Shown piece by piece: positions 52,483-61,058 of a DNA stretch of 64,000 nt. Within the stretch, counting starts at the first letter, position 1. Each line of letters begins with the position of its first letter. The position numbers were made by a program, and so were the translations under genes. The stretch comes from Chitinophaga sancti (GTDB lineage: Bacteria; Bacteroidota; Bacteroidia; Chitinophagales; Chitinophagaceae), in assembly GCF_034424315.1 (NCBI RefSeq), contig NZ_CP139972.1, forward strand, positions 3,162,001 to 3,226,000. Direction: 5' to 3'. The notes beneath the pieces are model-generated. The model saw nothing but the letters and a program-made list of their open reading frames with translations, made no database searches and was not told the DNA's origin.

Positions 52483-53289
52483 TTATTTTACTGGTTTATA
52501 ATACTTCATTGCCTCCGGCATCAGGTTCTGCAACTGCGCAATTCTACGCTCATCGCTCGGGTGTGTACTCATCAGCTCCATTGGCTTGCTGCTGCTTGCA
52601 CTTGCCGCTGCCATTCTTTGCCAGAAAGGAATTGCTTCCTGTGGATTGTACCCGGCCATTGCCATAAAGATCACACCCAGGTGATCTGCTTCCAGCTCAT
52701 TCTGCCTTGAAAACGCCAGCAGACCTAAGTTACCGCCTACACCAAAAGACTGCAGGAAGATATTTTGTGCCTGTGGATTCTTGTTCAGCGCAACAGATCC
52801 AGCAATTTCAATGCCCTGTGATACCAGCTGCTGGCTCATACGCTCATTACCATGTCTTGCAATCGCGTGCGCAATTTCATGCCCCATTACACAAGCCAGT
52901 GAAGTTTCGTTCTGTGTTACCGGCAACAGGCCGGTATACACCACTACTTTACCACCCGGCATACACCATGCATTCACCTCTTTATTATCCACCAGGTTGA
53001 ATTCCCATTTATAACTCGCTACTTCATTCCCCATGTTATTCTGGGTCATGTACTGGGTTACGGCAGCGCTGATACGTGCACCCACTCTCTTTACCATGTC
53101 AGCATCCTTGTTGCCGGCAGTGGTAACGGTTTTGTTTTCCGTCAAAAAGGTCTTATACTCTGTCAGCGCCATGGACTGCATGGTGCTTTCAGGAATCAGG
53201 TTTAACTGCCTGCGACCAGTGATAGGTACACTCGCACAGCTCATCATCATTGCTACACTCACTCCAAGAAACAGGAATTTTTTTTGCAT
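52483..53289 (-). CDS. M48 family metalloprotease, lipoprotein
   Basis: A 268-residue zinc endopeptidase resembling LoiP/BepA-type periplasmic proteases. Lipoprotein signal (LGVSVAMMMSC), HEIAHAIARHGNE zinc motif (HExxH), and a downstream NELEADHLGV Glu as third ligand. STHPSDERRIAQL near the end is conserved in the family. Proposed role: degrading misfolded outer-membrane or periplasmic proteins. ATG 53289 is chosen over the TTG at 53298. A GC-only palindrome sits where its leader would be. Confidence 0.88.
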   Translation of the reverse strand: MQKKFLFLGVSVAMMMSCASVPITGRRQLNLIPESTMQSMALTEYKTFLTENKTVTTAGNKDADMVKRVGARISAAVTQYMTQNNMGNEVASYKWEFNLVDNKEVNAWCMPGGKVVVYTGLLPVTQNETSLACVMGHEIAHAIARHGNERMSQQLVSQGIEIAGSVALNKNPQAQNIFLQSFGVGGNLGLLAFSRQNELEADHLGVIFMAMAGYNPQEAIPFWQRMAAASASSSKPMELMSTHPSDERRIAQLQNLMPEAMKYYKPVK

Positions 53290-53313
53290 CTGATACAAAT
53301 TTGATTTTTATGG

Positions 53314-53325
53314 GGGGGCGCCCCC
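53314..53325. repeat. GC-only 12-bp palindrome in the leader of the M48 gene
   Basis: GGGGGC-GCCCCC (53314-53325) lies 24-36 nt before the ATG within a run of seven G, standing out from AT-rich surroundings. It could form a hairpin at the ribosome site or be a slippage hot spot. Confidence 0.5.
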
Positions 53326-53350
53326 TTTGAATGCTACAGTCTATAAACGG

Positions 53351-53395
53351 ATTTGATCATGACTATTACGAAGTTCGTAATAATCATGATCAAAT
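53351..53395. repeat. 45-bp near-perfect palindrome (22-bp arms, one mismatch)
   Basis: Left arm 53351-53372, central G 53373, right arm 53374-53395; one C-A mismatch only. There is no T run. It sits between plsY (upstream) and the M48 gene. Possible roles: operator, cruciform or RNA end protection. Confidence 0.8.
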
Positions 53396-53458
53396 ATTAT
53401 TAAAATAGAATAAATAATTCGCGATATAGTGCAAGAGATATGCCAGAATAAAACAGGA

Positions 53459-54097
53459 TTACTTCCTGTCTCTGTGCCTGAACAAAGGCACCTTGCTTTC
53501 GTTACCATTCAGTAAGCGGAAGATATTCTTCTGATGGGTTAATACGACCATCAGTGCTACTGCGATTGCAAAGATGCGATAGAACTTCTCAGGTTCATTG
53601 AAGATGAACAGGATCAGGATCGGAAAAGCTATACTTGCAATGATGGAGCTTAATGATACATACCTGGTCAGGAACAGGATCAACAGGAATACACCCACGC
53701 AGCAGATAGCTACCAGTGGCTGAATAGCGAGTACCAGCCCGAACAGGGTAGCGATCCCCTTACCGCCACGGAAACCTGCCCAGATAGGGAAGATATGACC
53801 TACTACAGCTGCCAGACCCAGACCGATCTGCAGGTTTACCAGCTGTGTCAGGTGATCAGGATTCTGATAATAACCTACCAGTAAAGCCAGACGTACTGCC
53901 ATTACTCCTTTAATCATATCCACGAGCATCACAAATGACCCGGCTTTTGGACCCAGCACACGGAAAGTATTCGTTGCACCGGCATTGCCACTGCCGTATT
54001 CCCGGATGTCCATACCAAATACGCCTTTACTCACCCATACCGCGGTTGGTATGGACCCGATCAGATAAGCACAAAAAAGCAACAATAATTCTGTCAT
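53459..54097 (-). CDS. plsY: Glycerol-3-phosphate acyltransferase PlsY
   Basis: A 212-residue inner-membrane enzyme that acylates glycerol-3-phosphate using acyl-phosphate, the first step of phospholipid synthesis. Five or so helices; YLIGSIPTAVWVSK, YGSGNAGATNTFRVLG and FRGGKGIATLFG are the three conserved loops of the family. Single-gene unit. Confidence 0.95.
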   Translation of the reverse strand: MTELLLLFCAYLIGSIPTAVWVSKGVFGMDIREYGSGNAGATNTFRVLGPKAGSFVMLVDMIKGVMAVRLALLVGYYQNPDHLTQLVNLQIGLGLAAVVGHIFPIWAGFRGGKGIATLFGLVLAIQPLVAICCVGVFLLILFLTRYVSLSSIIASIAFPILILFIFNEPEKFYRIFAIAVALMVVLTHQKNIFRLLNGNESKVPLFRHRDRK

Positions 54098-54232
54098 ACA
54101 ATAAGTTAGGTTTTGCTAAGATAGTATTTTTCGTCGTTAAAGTCTGTTAAAGTTAAGAAAATATTAAAATTAACATTAACACGAACATTGGATTATCAAG
54201 CCTTATTATATAATCATGTTATAACATATAAG

Positions 54233-55054
54233 CTACTTCCTGGCTAATAATTTCATTGCCAGCCAATTATCCTTATCAAGTAGGGTGTCCAGCACCAAAC
54301 CATTCTGTCTTGCAGCTTCCAGGATAGCAGGTTCATCTTCCTTCAGAATGCCGCTCAGCAGCAGGATACCGTCTCTTTCCAGCAATCTGCGCATATCCGC
54401 CATGAACTCCAGGAGGATGTTCCTGTTGATATTAGCTAACACGATATGGTAAGTGTTCCGGATGTTCTTCAGGGTATCTGATTGCCAAACCTTCACCGCA
54501 AGGGCACCATTGTTCTCAATGTTCTCCTTTGTGTTTTCTACTGACCAGGTATCAATATCGATCGCATCTATTACAGCAGCGCCCATTTTGGCAGCAAGGA
54601 TGGCCAGGATACCGGTTCCGGTACCAAAATCAAATACTTTCCTGCCACGGAACTCTATGCCCTGCATCAGTTTGATCATGGATGCAGTAGTGGCATGATG
54701 ACCAGTGCCGAAAGACATTTTAGGCGTGATGACGATTTCGTGTAGTGGAGCAGGGTTAAAAGACTCATGGAAAGAAGCCCTGATACCACAAAAGTTGTCT
54801 ACCAATACGGGTTGGAAATTACTTTCCCACACGGCATTCCAGTTCTGCTGTTCTACCGTATCACGTGTGTAATTTACACCATACTGGCTCGTGAGCGCAT
54901 TGACGGCTCCCTCATTAAAATTCTTTTCCGGAATATATGCTACCAGTGTAGCCCCTTGTTCTTCAAACCCGTCAAACCCTTTTTCAGATAACTCAGCTAT
55001 AAGAATATCTTTTATCTCATCGGTACAGGTAAGGGTAATAGCTGTATGTGTCAT
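54233..55054 (-). CDS. prmA: Ribosomal protein L11 methyltransferase
   Basis: A 273-residue SAM enzyme that trimethylates L11. N-terminal substrate-binding domain (about residues 1-85), then KVFDFGTGTGILAILAAKMGA, and VLANINRNILLEF as the NxNI-type segment. A -7 element ends 4 nt before the ATG, so the message may be leaderless. Confidence 0.94.
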   Translation of the reverse strand: MTHTAITLTCTDEIKDILIAELSEKGFDGFEEQGATLVAYIPEKNFNEGAVNALTSQYGVNYTRDTVEQQNWNAVWESNFQPVLVDNFCGIRASFHESFNPAPLHEIVITPKMSFGTGHHATTASMIKLMQGIEFRGRKVFDFGTGTGILAILAAKMGAAVIDAIDIDTWSVENTKENIENNGALAVKVWQSDTLKNIRNTYHIVLANINRNILLEFMADMRRLLERDGILLLSGILKEDEPAILEAARQNGLVLDTLLDKDNWLAMKLLARK

Positions 55055-55058
55055 AAAG

Positions 55059-55066
55059 CAAATGTA
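55059..55066 (-). promoter_or_regulatory. -7 element touching the prmA start
   Basis: TACATTTG, exact consensus, ends 4 nt before the ATG. Confidence 0.45.
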
Positions 55067-55185
55067 ATAAAATCGGCAACTTTTAAATATGATGGTAACA
55101 CCTTAATGCCTCATTTTCATGTTATTGTAATGTTAATGGTAAAATATCCCTGTTTACAGCTATATATCACATAATATGTTAATTT

Positions 55186-55193
55186 TATATTTG
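55186..55193 (+). promoter_or_regulatory. -7 element of the small secreted protein gene
   Basis: TATATTTG, exact consensus, 29 nt before the ATG at 55223. No TTG at the right distance was found. Confidence 0.4.
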
Positions 55194-55222
55194 CATTATA
55201 GTTAATATAAATTTTGTATCCT

Positions 55223-55795
55223 ATGAAGACCTGTTTACTTGCTATTGCTGTACTCTTTCTTTCCCTCATGACCCAGGCACAAGACGTTGTGAAGTTGTTC
55301 CATGATGACACCATGGTGGATTCAGTTATATATTCTAACAAAATCACCACGATCGTGATCAACAAAGTGGACCTGGTTAACTATTTTAAAACCATGGACT
55401 CTATCTTGTTCAGCAATTGTTATGACCCGAAGAGTTTTCGTAACATCCAGTTCGCGCACCTTACTAACCAGGATGTAGAAAACCACTTTAAAGCGGCCAA
55501 GGCATGGCTGTATGATTCAACCCATACCGAGTATAACTTCAACGCTGATAAATTCACATTGTTCTGGACCCAGGGTGAAGGCATCCTGTTACCTTATATC
55601 GAAGATATGATGTCTCAGTTGCTGGTGGATGGCAGACTGGCAGTAGTGGAAAATGCGACGAAAATTCGTGTACCACAGTACAGTATTTTCTATGAGTACA
55701 TCGGTGGTGGAGAGTATAAGATTTATAAATTACCGAATGGTAAAATCATCTTCAGAGAAAGTAATTTTTATCTGGAGCAACTGGCTAAAAGCTAA
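55223..55795 (+). CDS. Small secreted protein of unknown function
   Basis: A 190-residue protein with signal peptide (LLAIAVLFLSLMTQAQ). The mature part has beta-rich segments (SVIYSNKITTIVINKVDLVN, DKFTLFWTQGEG) and no recognisable motif. The ATG at 55223 is used; a TTG 9 nt upstream is less likely. Divergent from prmA. Downstream sequence is a MITE-like repeat, not a terminator. Confidence 0.65.
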   Translation: MKTCLLAIAVLFLSLMTQAQDVVKLFHDDTMVDSVIYSNKITTIVINKVDLVNYFKTMDSILFSNCYDPKSFRNIQFAHLTNQDVENHFKAAKAWLYDSTHTEYNFNADKFTLFWTQGEGILLPYIEDMMSQLLVDGRLAVVENATKIRVPQYSIFYEYIGGGEYKIYKLPNGKIIFRESNFYLEQLAKS

Positions 55796-55828
55796 TTTAA
55801 CCCATCATCTGATATTCCTGCTTGCTGT

Positions 55829-55933
55829 AGGGGCTGACTTCTAAAAAGTAAAATGAAGGCGCCGAGAATTGCGTAAAAGCTATTTCGTCTCCATCACCCA
55901 CCTGAGAGGGGGGACCCTTTTTTGTCAGCCCCT
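55829..55933. mobile_element. Candidate MITE (terminal inverted repeats, no ORF)
   Basis: AGGGGCTGAC (55829-55838) and GTCAGCCCCT (55924-55933) are perfect 10-bp inverted repeats flanking an 85-nt non-coding core; further in, AAAAAG-like tracts continue the symmetry. GGGGCTG-C-type ends with an A-rich follow-up resemble tips of IS1182/IS5-like elements. No clear target-site duplication, so an RNA structure cannot be ruled out. Confidence 0.45.
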
Positions 55934-55996
55934 TATTTTAAAGAATTTTACCCGCTGCTGGCGATGATCCGGCTATTTTTGAAATGCAAATGGTTT

Positions 55997-56818
55997 TTAA
56001 TAATCTGAATAAGTCGCCGCATGGCACAAAATAATATCCTGGTGAGATACATTATGTGCATAATAACTATCCCCTATCAGCTTCTTCCATTCCGCATCCG
56101 CCCCAAACGCTTTCCAGTGTGCTTCTCTTTCAGCCCTGCTTACAAAACTGGTCATATACATCAGGTTCGGCATCCTGCTCCCACTCACCACACTTGCATA
56201 AAACACCGCATTAAAGCCTAAGCGTTTAAATATCCCTACCTCGTTACCTTTATTGAACATCTCCACCTTATTCTGGTACAAACGCTCTGTTGGCCCCTCA
56301 TAACTACGCAATTCATAGATAGCCCCGGTATCTTTTACATTCGGCACTGCCATTTGCTGCATTTCAGGAAATGCCTCCAGGATAACTGTTTCCATCCTGC
56401 TATAAACGGGGTGATCCCAGGCAGCTGCTACATACTCCTTCCCGTTTTGCAGGTATGCTGCGTCTTTCAGGGCATTTTCAGGCCATTTCAGCAGCTTTTC
56501 CAGGTTTGATGAAGGAATCAGTATGTAAACAGTTGTATCGTTTGTGATGGGCTTAAACACACCAATTTTACCAAATCCCTGTTTATGTAAATAAGGTAGC
56601 AGGGCCTGCTGGCAGTAATTGTCCAGTATGGCCTCCTGCCCTTTATCTTTCAGATGATATACCAGCAAACTATAGTATTCCTTTTTTGGTGGTACAGGAT
56701 GTGCCTGTGTCATCCGGGGCAGGAGGAAAAAGAACAGGCAAAGCACATTAAAATTGTTTCCGTTTAAGAAATAGCGGGCGTTTTTCAATGTTTGTGGAAT
56801 TTTCATAATAAAATTCAA
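55997..56818 (-). CDS. NIPSNAP family protein, secreted
   Basis: A 273-residue protein with a signal-type N-terminus ending near LLPRMTQAHP. Two ferredoxin-like NIPSNAP units: about residues 45-150 and, more typical, 165-273 (YELRSYEGPTERL, LMYMTSFVSRAEREAHW). Function of the family is unclear. An ATG at 56806 is an alternative start. Confidence 0.85.
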   Translation of the reverse strand: MNFIMKIPQTLKNARYFLNGNNFNVLCLFFFLLPRMTQAHPVPPKKEYYSLLVYHLKDKGQEAILDNYCQQALLPYLHKQGFGKIGVFKPITNDTTVYILIPSSNLEKLLKWPENALKDAAYLQNGKEYVAAAWDHPVYSRMETVILEAFPEMQQMAVPNVKDTGAIYELRSYEGPTERLYQNKVEMFNKGNEVGIFKRLGFNAVFYASVVSGSRMPNLMYMTSFVSRAEREAHWKAFGADAEWKKLIGDSYYAHNVSHQDIILCHAATYSDY

Positions 56819-56907
56819 TCTGTTATGAAATTATAATAGAATATCTGATAATGGGATATAAATGTTAGGAGCGGTCAATGGGGAGGGATAAGTATAAAAA
56901 TAAGCAT

Positions 56908-56943
56908 AAAAAAAGGTGTACCAGTAACCTGATACACCTTTTT
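56908..56943 (-). terminator. Terminator after pnp
   Basis: AAAAAGGTGTA pairs with TACACCTTTTT around a 12-nt loop; on the minus strand a T run follows. Confidence 0.8.
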
Positions 56944-56963
56944 CATTTATAGAAGAATATATA

Positions 56964-59366
56964 CTATTCGTCAAACATTGGTTCCATTGGCTCATCAGCC
57001 TGGCTGGACATTGGAGGATCCTGCTGAGGGCGTTGGCCACGATCACCGCCGCCATCGCGACGATCACCACGATCACCACCACGGTCACGGAAACCACCTC
57101 TGTCACCGCCACGATCGCCACCGCGATCATTGCGGAAACCACCACGGTCACCACCTCTGCCGCCACGATCATCACGACGATCGCCACGGTCACCTCTATC
57201 TCCCCTATCGCCACGATCAGGACGGTCACCTTCAGGTCTTTCTACATAACCTTCTGGTTTCGGCATCAGGATACGACGGCTCAGTTTGAATTTACCGGTC
57301 TTAGGATCAGTACCTACCAGTTTCACTTTCACTTTCTCACCTTCGGTCAGCACGCCATCCATATTTTCCAGTCGTTTCCAGGAAACTTCAGAGATATGGA
57401 GTAAGCCTTGTTTACCAGGCAGGAATTCAACGAAAGCACCGTAAGGCATGACTGATTTTACAGTAGACTCATACACTTCACCGATTTCTGGTACCATTAC
57501 GATACCCTTGATCCATGTGAGTGCTTTGTCCAGACCTTCTTTCTGTACAGAGAAGATGCTCACTTCGCCGGTTTCACCAACTTCTTCGATGTTGATGGTA
57601 GTACCGGTTTCGCGCTGGATCTCCTGAATTACCTTACCACCTGGCCCGATCACAGCACCGATGAATTCGCGGTCGATGATCAGTTTCTCCATGCGTGGAG
57701 CGTGTGGTTTAGGCTCAGGACGAGCGCCTTCCAGGCAACCGTACATGGCGTCGATGATGTGCAGACGACCTTTACGAGCCTGTTCCAGTGCTTTACGCAT
57801 TACGTCCATGCTCAGACCGTCTACCTTGATATCCATCTGGATACCACAGATACCATCGCGGGTACCGGTTACTTTGAAGTCCATATCACCCAGGTGATCT
57901 TCATCTCCGAGGATGTCTGTGAGTACTGCCCACTTGCCATCGGTAGCACGGGAGATCAGACCCATTGCCACACCGGAAACGTGTTTAGGCAAAGGAACAC
58001 CCGCATCCATCAGGGCCAGGGAACCAGCACAAACAGTTGCCATGGAAGAAGAACCGTTTGATTCCAGGATATCGGATACTACACGTACTGTGTAAGCATA
58101 CTCACTACCTGGCATCATCTGCTTCAGGGAACGCATCGCCAGGTTACCATGACCAACTTCACGACGGCCAGGTCCACGCATTGGCTTTACTTCACCTGTA
58201 GAGAACGGAGGGAAGTTATAATGGAGGATAAATTTAGAATATTTGGAGCTGGCTGCGCTTTCGATCAGCAGTTCATCATCCGGTGTACCGAGGGTAACAG
58301 TAGTCAGGGACTGTGTTTCACCACGGGTAAACAGGGCAGAACCGTGAGGAGAAGGCAGGATATCAACTTCCATGTTCAGCGGGCGAACCTGGTCGAGGCT
58401 ACGACCATCCAGGCGAACGCTTTCGTCCAGGATCATGTTACGCACCACTTCCTTTTCGAGGTCATGGAAATATCTGCCAACCAGTGGAGCATCTTCTTCA
58501 GGCAGTTCGCCCAGAGATTCTTTCACTTCGTCTTCGATTGCATGGAATGCATCGCTACGTTCGTGCTTGCCGGAACCAGATTTGGCTACTGCCAGGATCT
58601 TTTCTTTGGCCAATGCAATGATCTTCGCTTTCAGGTCCTCATTTTCATAAGGCTTAGCGTATTCACGTTTGCCACTTACACCTGCCAGGGCAGCCAGTTC
58701 ATGCTGCGCTTTCACCTGTGTACGGATAGCTTCGTGAGCGAATTCAATTGCTTTAATAATATCTTCCTCGCTGCACTCCTTGCTTTCACCTTCCACCATC
58801 ATGATGTTCTTATCAGTAGCACCGATGATGAAGTCCATATCAGCTTTTTCCAGCTGGGAGCGGTTTGGATTTATAACTAATTGACCGTCAATGCGGGCAA
58901 CGCGTACTTCAGAAATAATTTCCTGGATAGGTACATCAGATACTGCGAGTGCTGCAGATGCGGCCAGACAAGCCAGTGCATCGGGCATTACTTCAGTGTC
59001 AGAAGAGATCAGGGTTACTAATACCTGTACTTCGCAGAGATAATCATCAGGGAATAAGGGGCGCAGTGCGCGGTCGATCAAACGTGATATTAAAACTTCG
59101 TAGTCGGATAATTTTCCTTCGCGCTTAAAAAAGGAACCTGGGATACGACCAGCAGAAGCAAATTTTTCCTGGTAATCAACTGTTAAGGGGAAGAATGACT
59201 GTCCGGGTTTGGGTTCTTTATTGGCAACTACGGTAGCCAGGAGAATATTATTTCCCAGACGAACCGTTACAGCTCCATCAGCCTGGCGGGCTAACTTTCC
59301 AGTCTCGAGGGTGACAATCCGGCCATCTCCTATATCGAAAGTAACTGATTTAGGTGTCAGATTCAT
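56964..59366 (-). CDS. pnp: Polyribonucleotide nucleotidyltransferase with R/G/D-rich tail
   Basis: An 800-residue 3'-5' phosphorolytic exonuclease. Order: RNase PH-like 1 (about 10-140), helical linker, RNase PH-like 2 (about 310-530, with FTRGETQSLTTVTLGTPDD and GRREVGHGNLAMRSL), KH (about 555-615, IGAVIGPGGKVIQEIQRETG) and S1 (about 625-700). Beyond the usual end comes a 98-residue tail (703-800) of DRGDRGD, RGGDRGG, GGFRD repeats closing with acidic DEPMEPMFDE. Similar RGG-like tails in other proteins bind RNA or drive condensation, so it may alter how the enzyme meets RNA. Encoded after rpsO with an own terminator between. Confidence 0.96.
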   Translation of the reverse strand: MNLTPKSVTFDIGDGRIVTLETGKLARQADGAVTVRLGNNILLATVVANKEPKPGQSFFPLTVDYQEKFASAGRIPGSFFKREGKLSDYEVLISRLIDRALRPLFPDDYLCEVQVLVTLISSDTEVMPDALACLAASAALAVSDVPIQEIISEVRVARIDGQLVINPNRSQLEKADMDFIIGATDKNIMMVEGESKECSEEDIIKAIEFAHEAIRTQVKAQHELAALAGVSGKREYAKPYENEDLKAKIIALAKEKILAVAKSGSGKHERSDAFHAIEDEVKESLGELPEEDAPLVGRYFHDLEKEVVRNMILDESVRLDGRSLDQVRPLNMEVDILPSPHGSALFTRGETQSLTTVTLGTPDDELLIESAASSKYSKFILHYNFPPFSTGEVKPMRGPGRREVGHGNLAMRSLKQMMPGSEYAYTVRVVSDILESNGSSSMATVCAGSLALMDAGVPLPKHVSGVAMGLISRATDGKWAVLTDILGDEDHLGDMDFKVTGTRDGICGIQMDIKVDGLSMDVMRKALEQARKGRLHIIDAMYGCLEGARPEPKPHAPRMEKLIIDREFIGAVIGPGGKVIQEIQRETGTTINIEEVGETGEVSIFSVQKEGLDKALTWIKGIVMVPEIGEVYESTVKSVMPYGAFVEFLPGKQGLLHISEVSWKRLENMDGVLTEGEKVKVKLVGTDPKTGKFKLSRRILMPKPEGYVERPEGDRPDRGDRGDRGDRGDRRDDRGGRGGDRGGFRNDRGGDRGGDRGGFRDRGGDRGDRRDGGGDRGQRPQQDPPMSSQADEPMEPMFDE

Positions 59367-59395
59367 AATAAAGTGAAGATTAAAATGGTATACCT

Positions 59396-59433
59396 AAAAA
59401 AAAACTATTCCCAACCTTAAAAGTTGGGAATAG
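59396..59433 (-). terminator. Terminator between rpsO and pnp
   Basis: 11-bp stem CTATTCCCAAC (59405-59415) with 59423-59433 and, on the minus strand, a run of nine T. It sits between rpsO and pnp, so the two can be set apart. Confidence 0.85.
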
Positions 59434-59453
59434 CGCTATAAAAAAGTTTCAGT

Positions 59454-59726
59454 TTATTTTCTGAGACCTAACTTCTCAATCAGAGCGCGGTAGCCTGTGA
59501 GGTTTGTTTTAGACAGGTAAGAAAGTAAACGCTTTCTTTGACCAACCATTTTCATTAAACCGCGGTGTGTAGAAAAGTCCTTTTTGTTTTCTTTCAGGTG
59601 ACTGGAAATGCTGTTGATACGCTCAGTCAGCAGTGCAACTTGTGCTTCTACGGAGCCTGTATTTTTCTCGCTTCCACCAAATTCTTTAAAAATATTGGCT
59701 TTCTTTTCAACAGTTAAGTAAGACAT
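59454..59726 (-). CDS. rpsO: 30S ribosomal protein S15
   Basis: A 90-residue ribosomal protein that binds the central domain of 16S rRNA early in assembly. Conserved GSVEAQVALLTERINSISSHL, KDFSTHRGLMKMVGQRKRLLSYL and YRALIEKLGLRK are complete. It has its own promoter (59779-59810) and terminator. Confidence 0.98.
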   Translation of the reverse strand: MSYLTVEKKANIFKEFGGSEKNTGSVEAQVALLTERINSISSHLKENKKDFSTHRGLMKMVGQRKRLLSYLSKTNLTGYRALIEKLGLRK

Positions 59727-59778
59727 CTTGTAATAAATAATAAAATGATAAAGGTTATTAGTCGCTATTTTTCCGGGG

Positions 59779-59811
59779 CAAAGGTAAATTAAAATTATTA
59801 ATTAACCCAAA
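59779..59811 (-). promoter_or_regulatory. Promoter of rpsO
   Basis: On the minus strand TTTG (59811-59808), 21-bp spacer, TACCTTTG (59786-59779), exact -7 consensus. Leader about 50 nt, long enough for autoregulation by S15, though no S15-binding fold could be checked. Confidence 0.55.
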
Positions 59812-59892
59812 TAAGGAAAAATATTCCCTCCGGTGTAGAAGCAATTGCCCCCCAGCCTGGAATTTTTACACCCGGATTGTAAGCTGTTTCTT

Positions 59893-60588
59893 TTAAATAA
59901 AGTTGACGGTGGCATGGTCAGACACGCGTCCATTCTCAGTTCTCAGCACCCGTGATGGAAATTTCTGTAATAATATATAGTCATGCGTAGCCATCACTAC
60001 TGCCGCCCCTTCTTCCCGGCTGATGCGGAATAAAAGTTGCATAATGCCGTCGGAAGTCTCAGGATCCAGGTTCCCGGTAGGCTCATCTGCCAGGATCAGC
60101 TTAGGAGAATTCAGCATAGCACGGGCAATATCCACACGCTGCTGCTCACCACCGCTCAGTTCATAAGGCATTTTGAAGCCTTTGGTGTTCAAGCCCACCT
60201 TTTCCAGCACATCATTGATCTTTTCTTCCATTTTTTTATTGTCTTCCCAGCCAATGGCACGCAACACAAATTTCAGGTTGTCATGCACATTTCTGTCCGT
60301 CAGCAACTGGAAATCCTGGAATACCACCCCCAGGTTACGTCGCAGGTACGGCACCTTTTTCCAGTCCATCTTTTTCAGGTCAAATCCTACTACCTGACCT
60401 GAGCCCTCTTTCAGGACCAGATCTCCATACAGGGTTTTCAGCAGGCTCGACTTCCCAGTACCCGTCTTTCCTATCAGGTATACAAATTCACCCTTGTTCA
60501 CTGTAATATTTACATCTGACAAAATAAGGGAACTTCCCTGGTAAATATTAACGTTTGATAACTGTATAATCGGTTGTTCTGCGCTCAT
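59893..60588 (-). CDS. ftsE: FtsE-like ABC transporter ATPase
   Basis: A 231-residue ATPase with Walker A GKTGTGKSS (40-48), signature LSGGEQQRVDIARAML, and Walker B LILADEPTGNLD. GVVFQDFQLLTDRNVHDNL is typical of FtsE, which drives FtsX-controlled peptidoglycan hydrolysis at division. ftsX is not adjacent, and LolD-type proteins are close in sequence, so the symbol is likely but not certain. Confidence 0.82.
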   Translation of the reverse strand: MSAEQPIIQLSNVNIYQGSSLILSDVNITVNKGEFVYLIGKTGTGKSSLLKTLYGDLVLKEGSGQVVGFDLKKMDWKKVPYLRRNLGVVFQDFQLLTDRNVHDNLKFVLRAIGWEDNKKMEEKINDVLEKVGLNTKGFKMPYELSGGEQQRVDIARAMLNSPKLILADEPTGNLDPETSDGIMQLLFRISREEGAAVVMATHDYILLQKFPSRVLRTENGRVSDHATVNFI

Positions 60589-60635
60589 GTACTTTTGAAA
60601 ATGGGTTTAGTATAACAAAAATAGCTAAATCCATG

Positions 60636-60661
60636 CTAGTTTGTTAGAACTAATTTGTTAG
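60636..60661. promoter_or_regulatory. Direct repeat upstream of blaI, candidate operator
   Basis: CTAGTTTGTTAG (60636-60647) and CTAATTTGTTAG (60650-60661) are 12-bp copies with one difference and a 14-bp period; the junction TTAG-AA-CTAA is a dyad. Located 23 nt before blaI, a fitting place for autoregulation. Confidence 0.45.
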
Positions 60662-60683
60662 TTTACATTATAAATTCAGATAC

Positions 60684-61058
60684 ATGTCAGGGATAAAAAC
60701 ATTGACGAAAGCAGAAGAACAGATTATGCAGGCCCTGTGGCAGATAGGACCTGCCTTTGTAAAGGATATTATTGAGACGCTTCCTGAGCCCAAACCACAT
60801 TATAATACCATTAGCACCCTGGTTAAAATCCTGATTGATAAAGGTTTTGTGGATTTTAAGGCTTACGGAAAGTCACATCAGTATTTCCCACTGGTTACCA
60901 AGGAAGAATATAGCCAGAATACCTTGCAGCAGGTAGCCCGGGGCTATTTTGCAGGTTCCTTTAAAAATATGGTGTCTTTTTTTGTGAAAAAAAATGATCT
61001 CAGCATCTTAGAACTGGAATCTCTGCTGGAACAAATCAAAAAAGCTGAAAACAAATGA
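60684..61058 (+). CDS. BlaI/MecI/CopY family repressor
   Basis: A 124-residue winged-helix repressor (LTKAEEQIMQALWQIGPAFV, then NTISTLVKILIDKGFVDF) with a C-terminal dimerisation helix. In the known systems the partner M56 protease cleaves BlaI to release target genes. It overlaps the M56 gene by 4 bp (ATGA), so they form a coupled pair. Confidence 0.93.
   Translation: MSGIKTLTKAEEQIMQALWQIGPAFVKDIIETLPEPKPHYNTISTLVKILIDKGFVDFKAYGKSHQYFPLVTKEEYSQNTLQQVARGYFAGSFKNMVSFFVKKNDLSILELESLLEQIKKAENK

Noticed and set aside
56978..57404. His- and Thr/Ile-rich frames opposite the 3' end of pnp
   Set aside because: Antisense shadows of the GC-rich R/G/D repeat codons.
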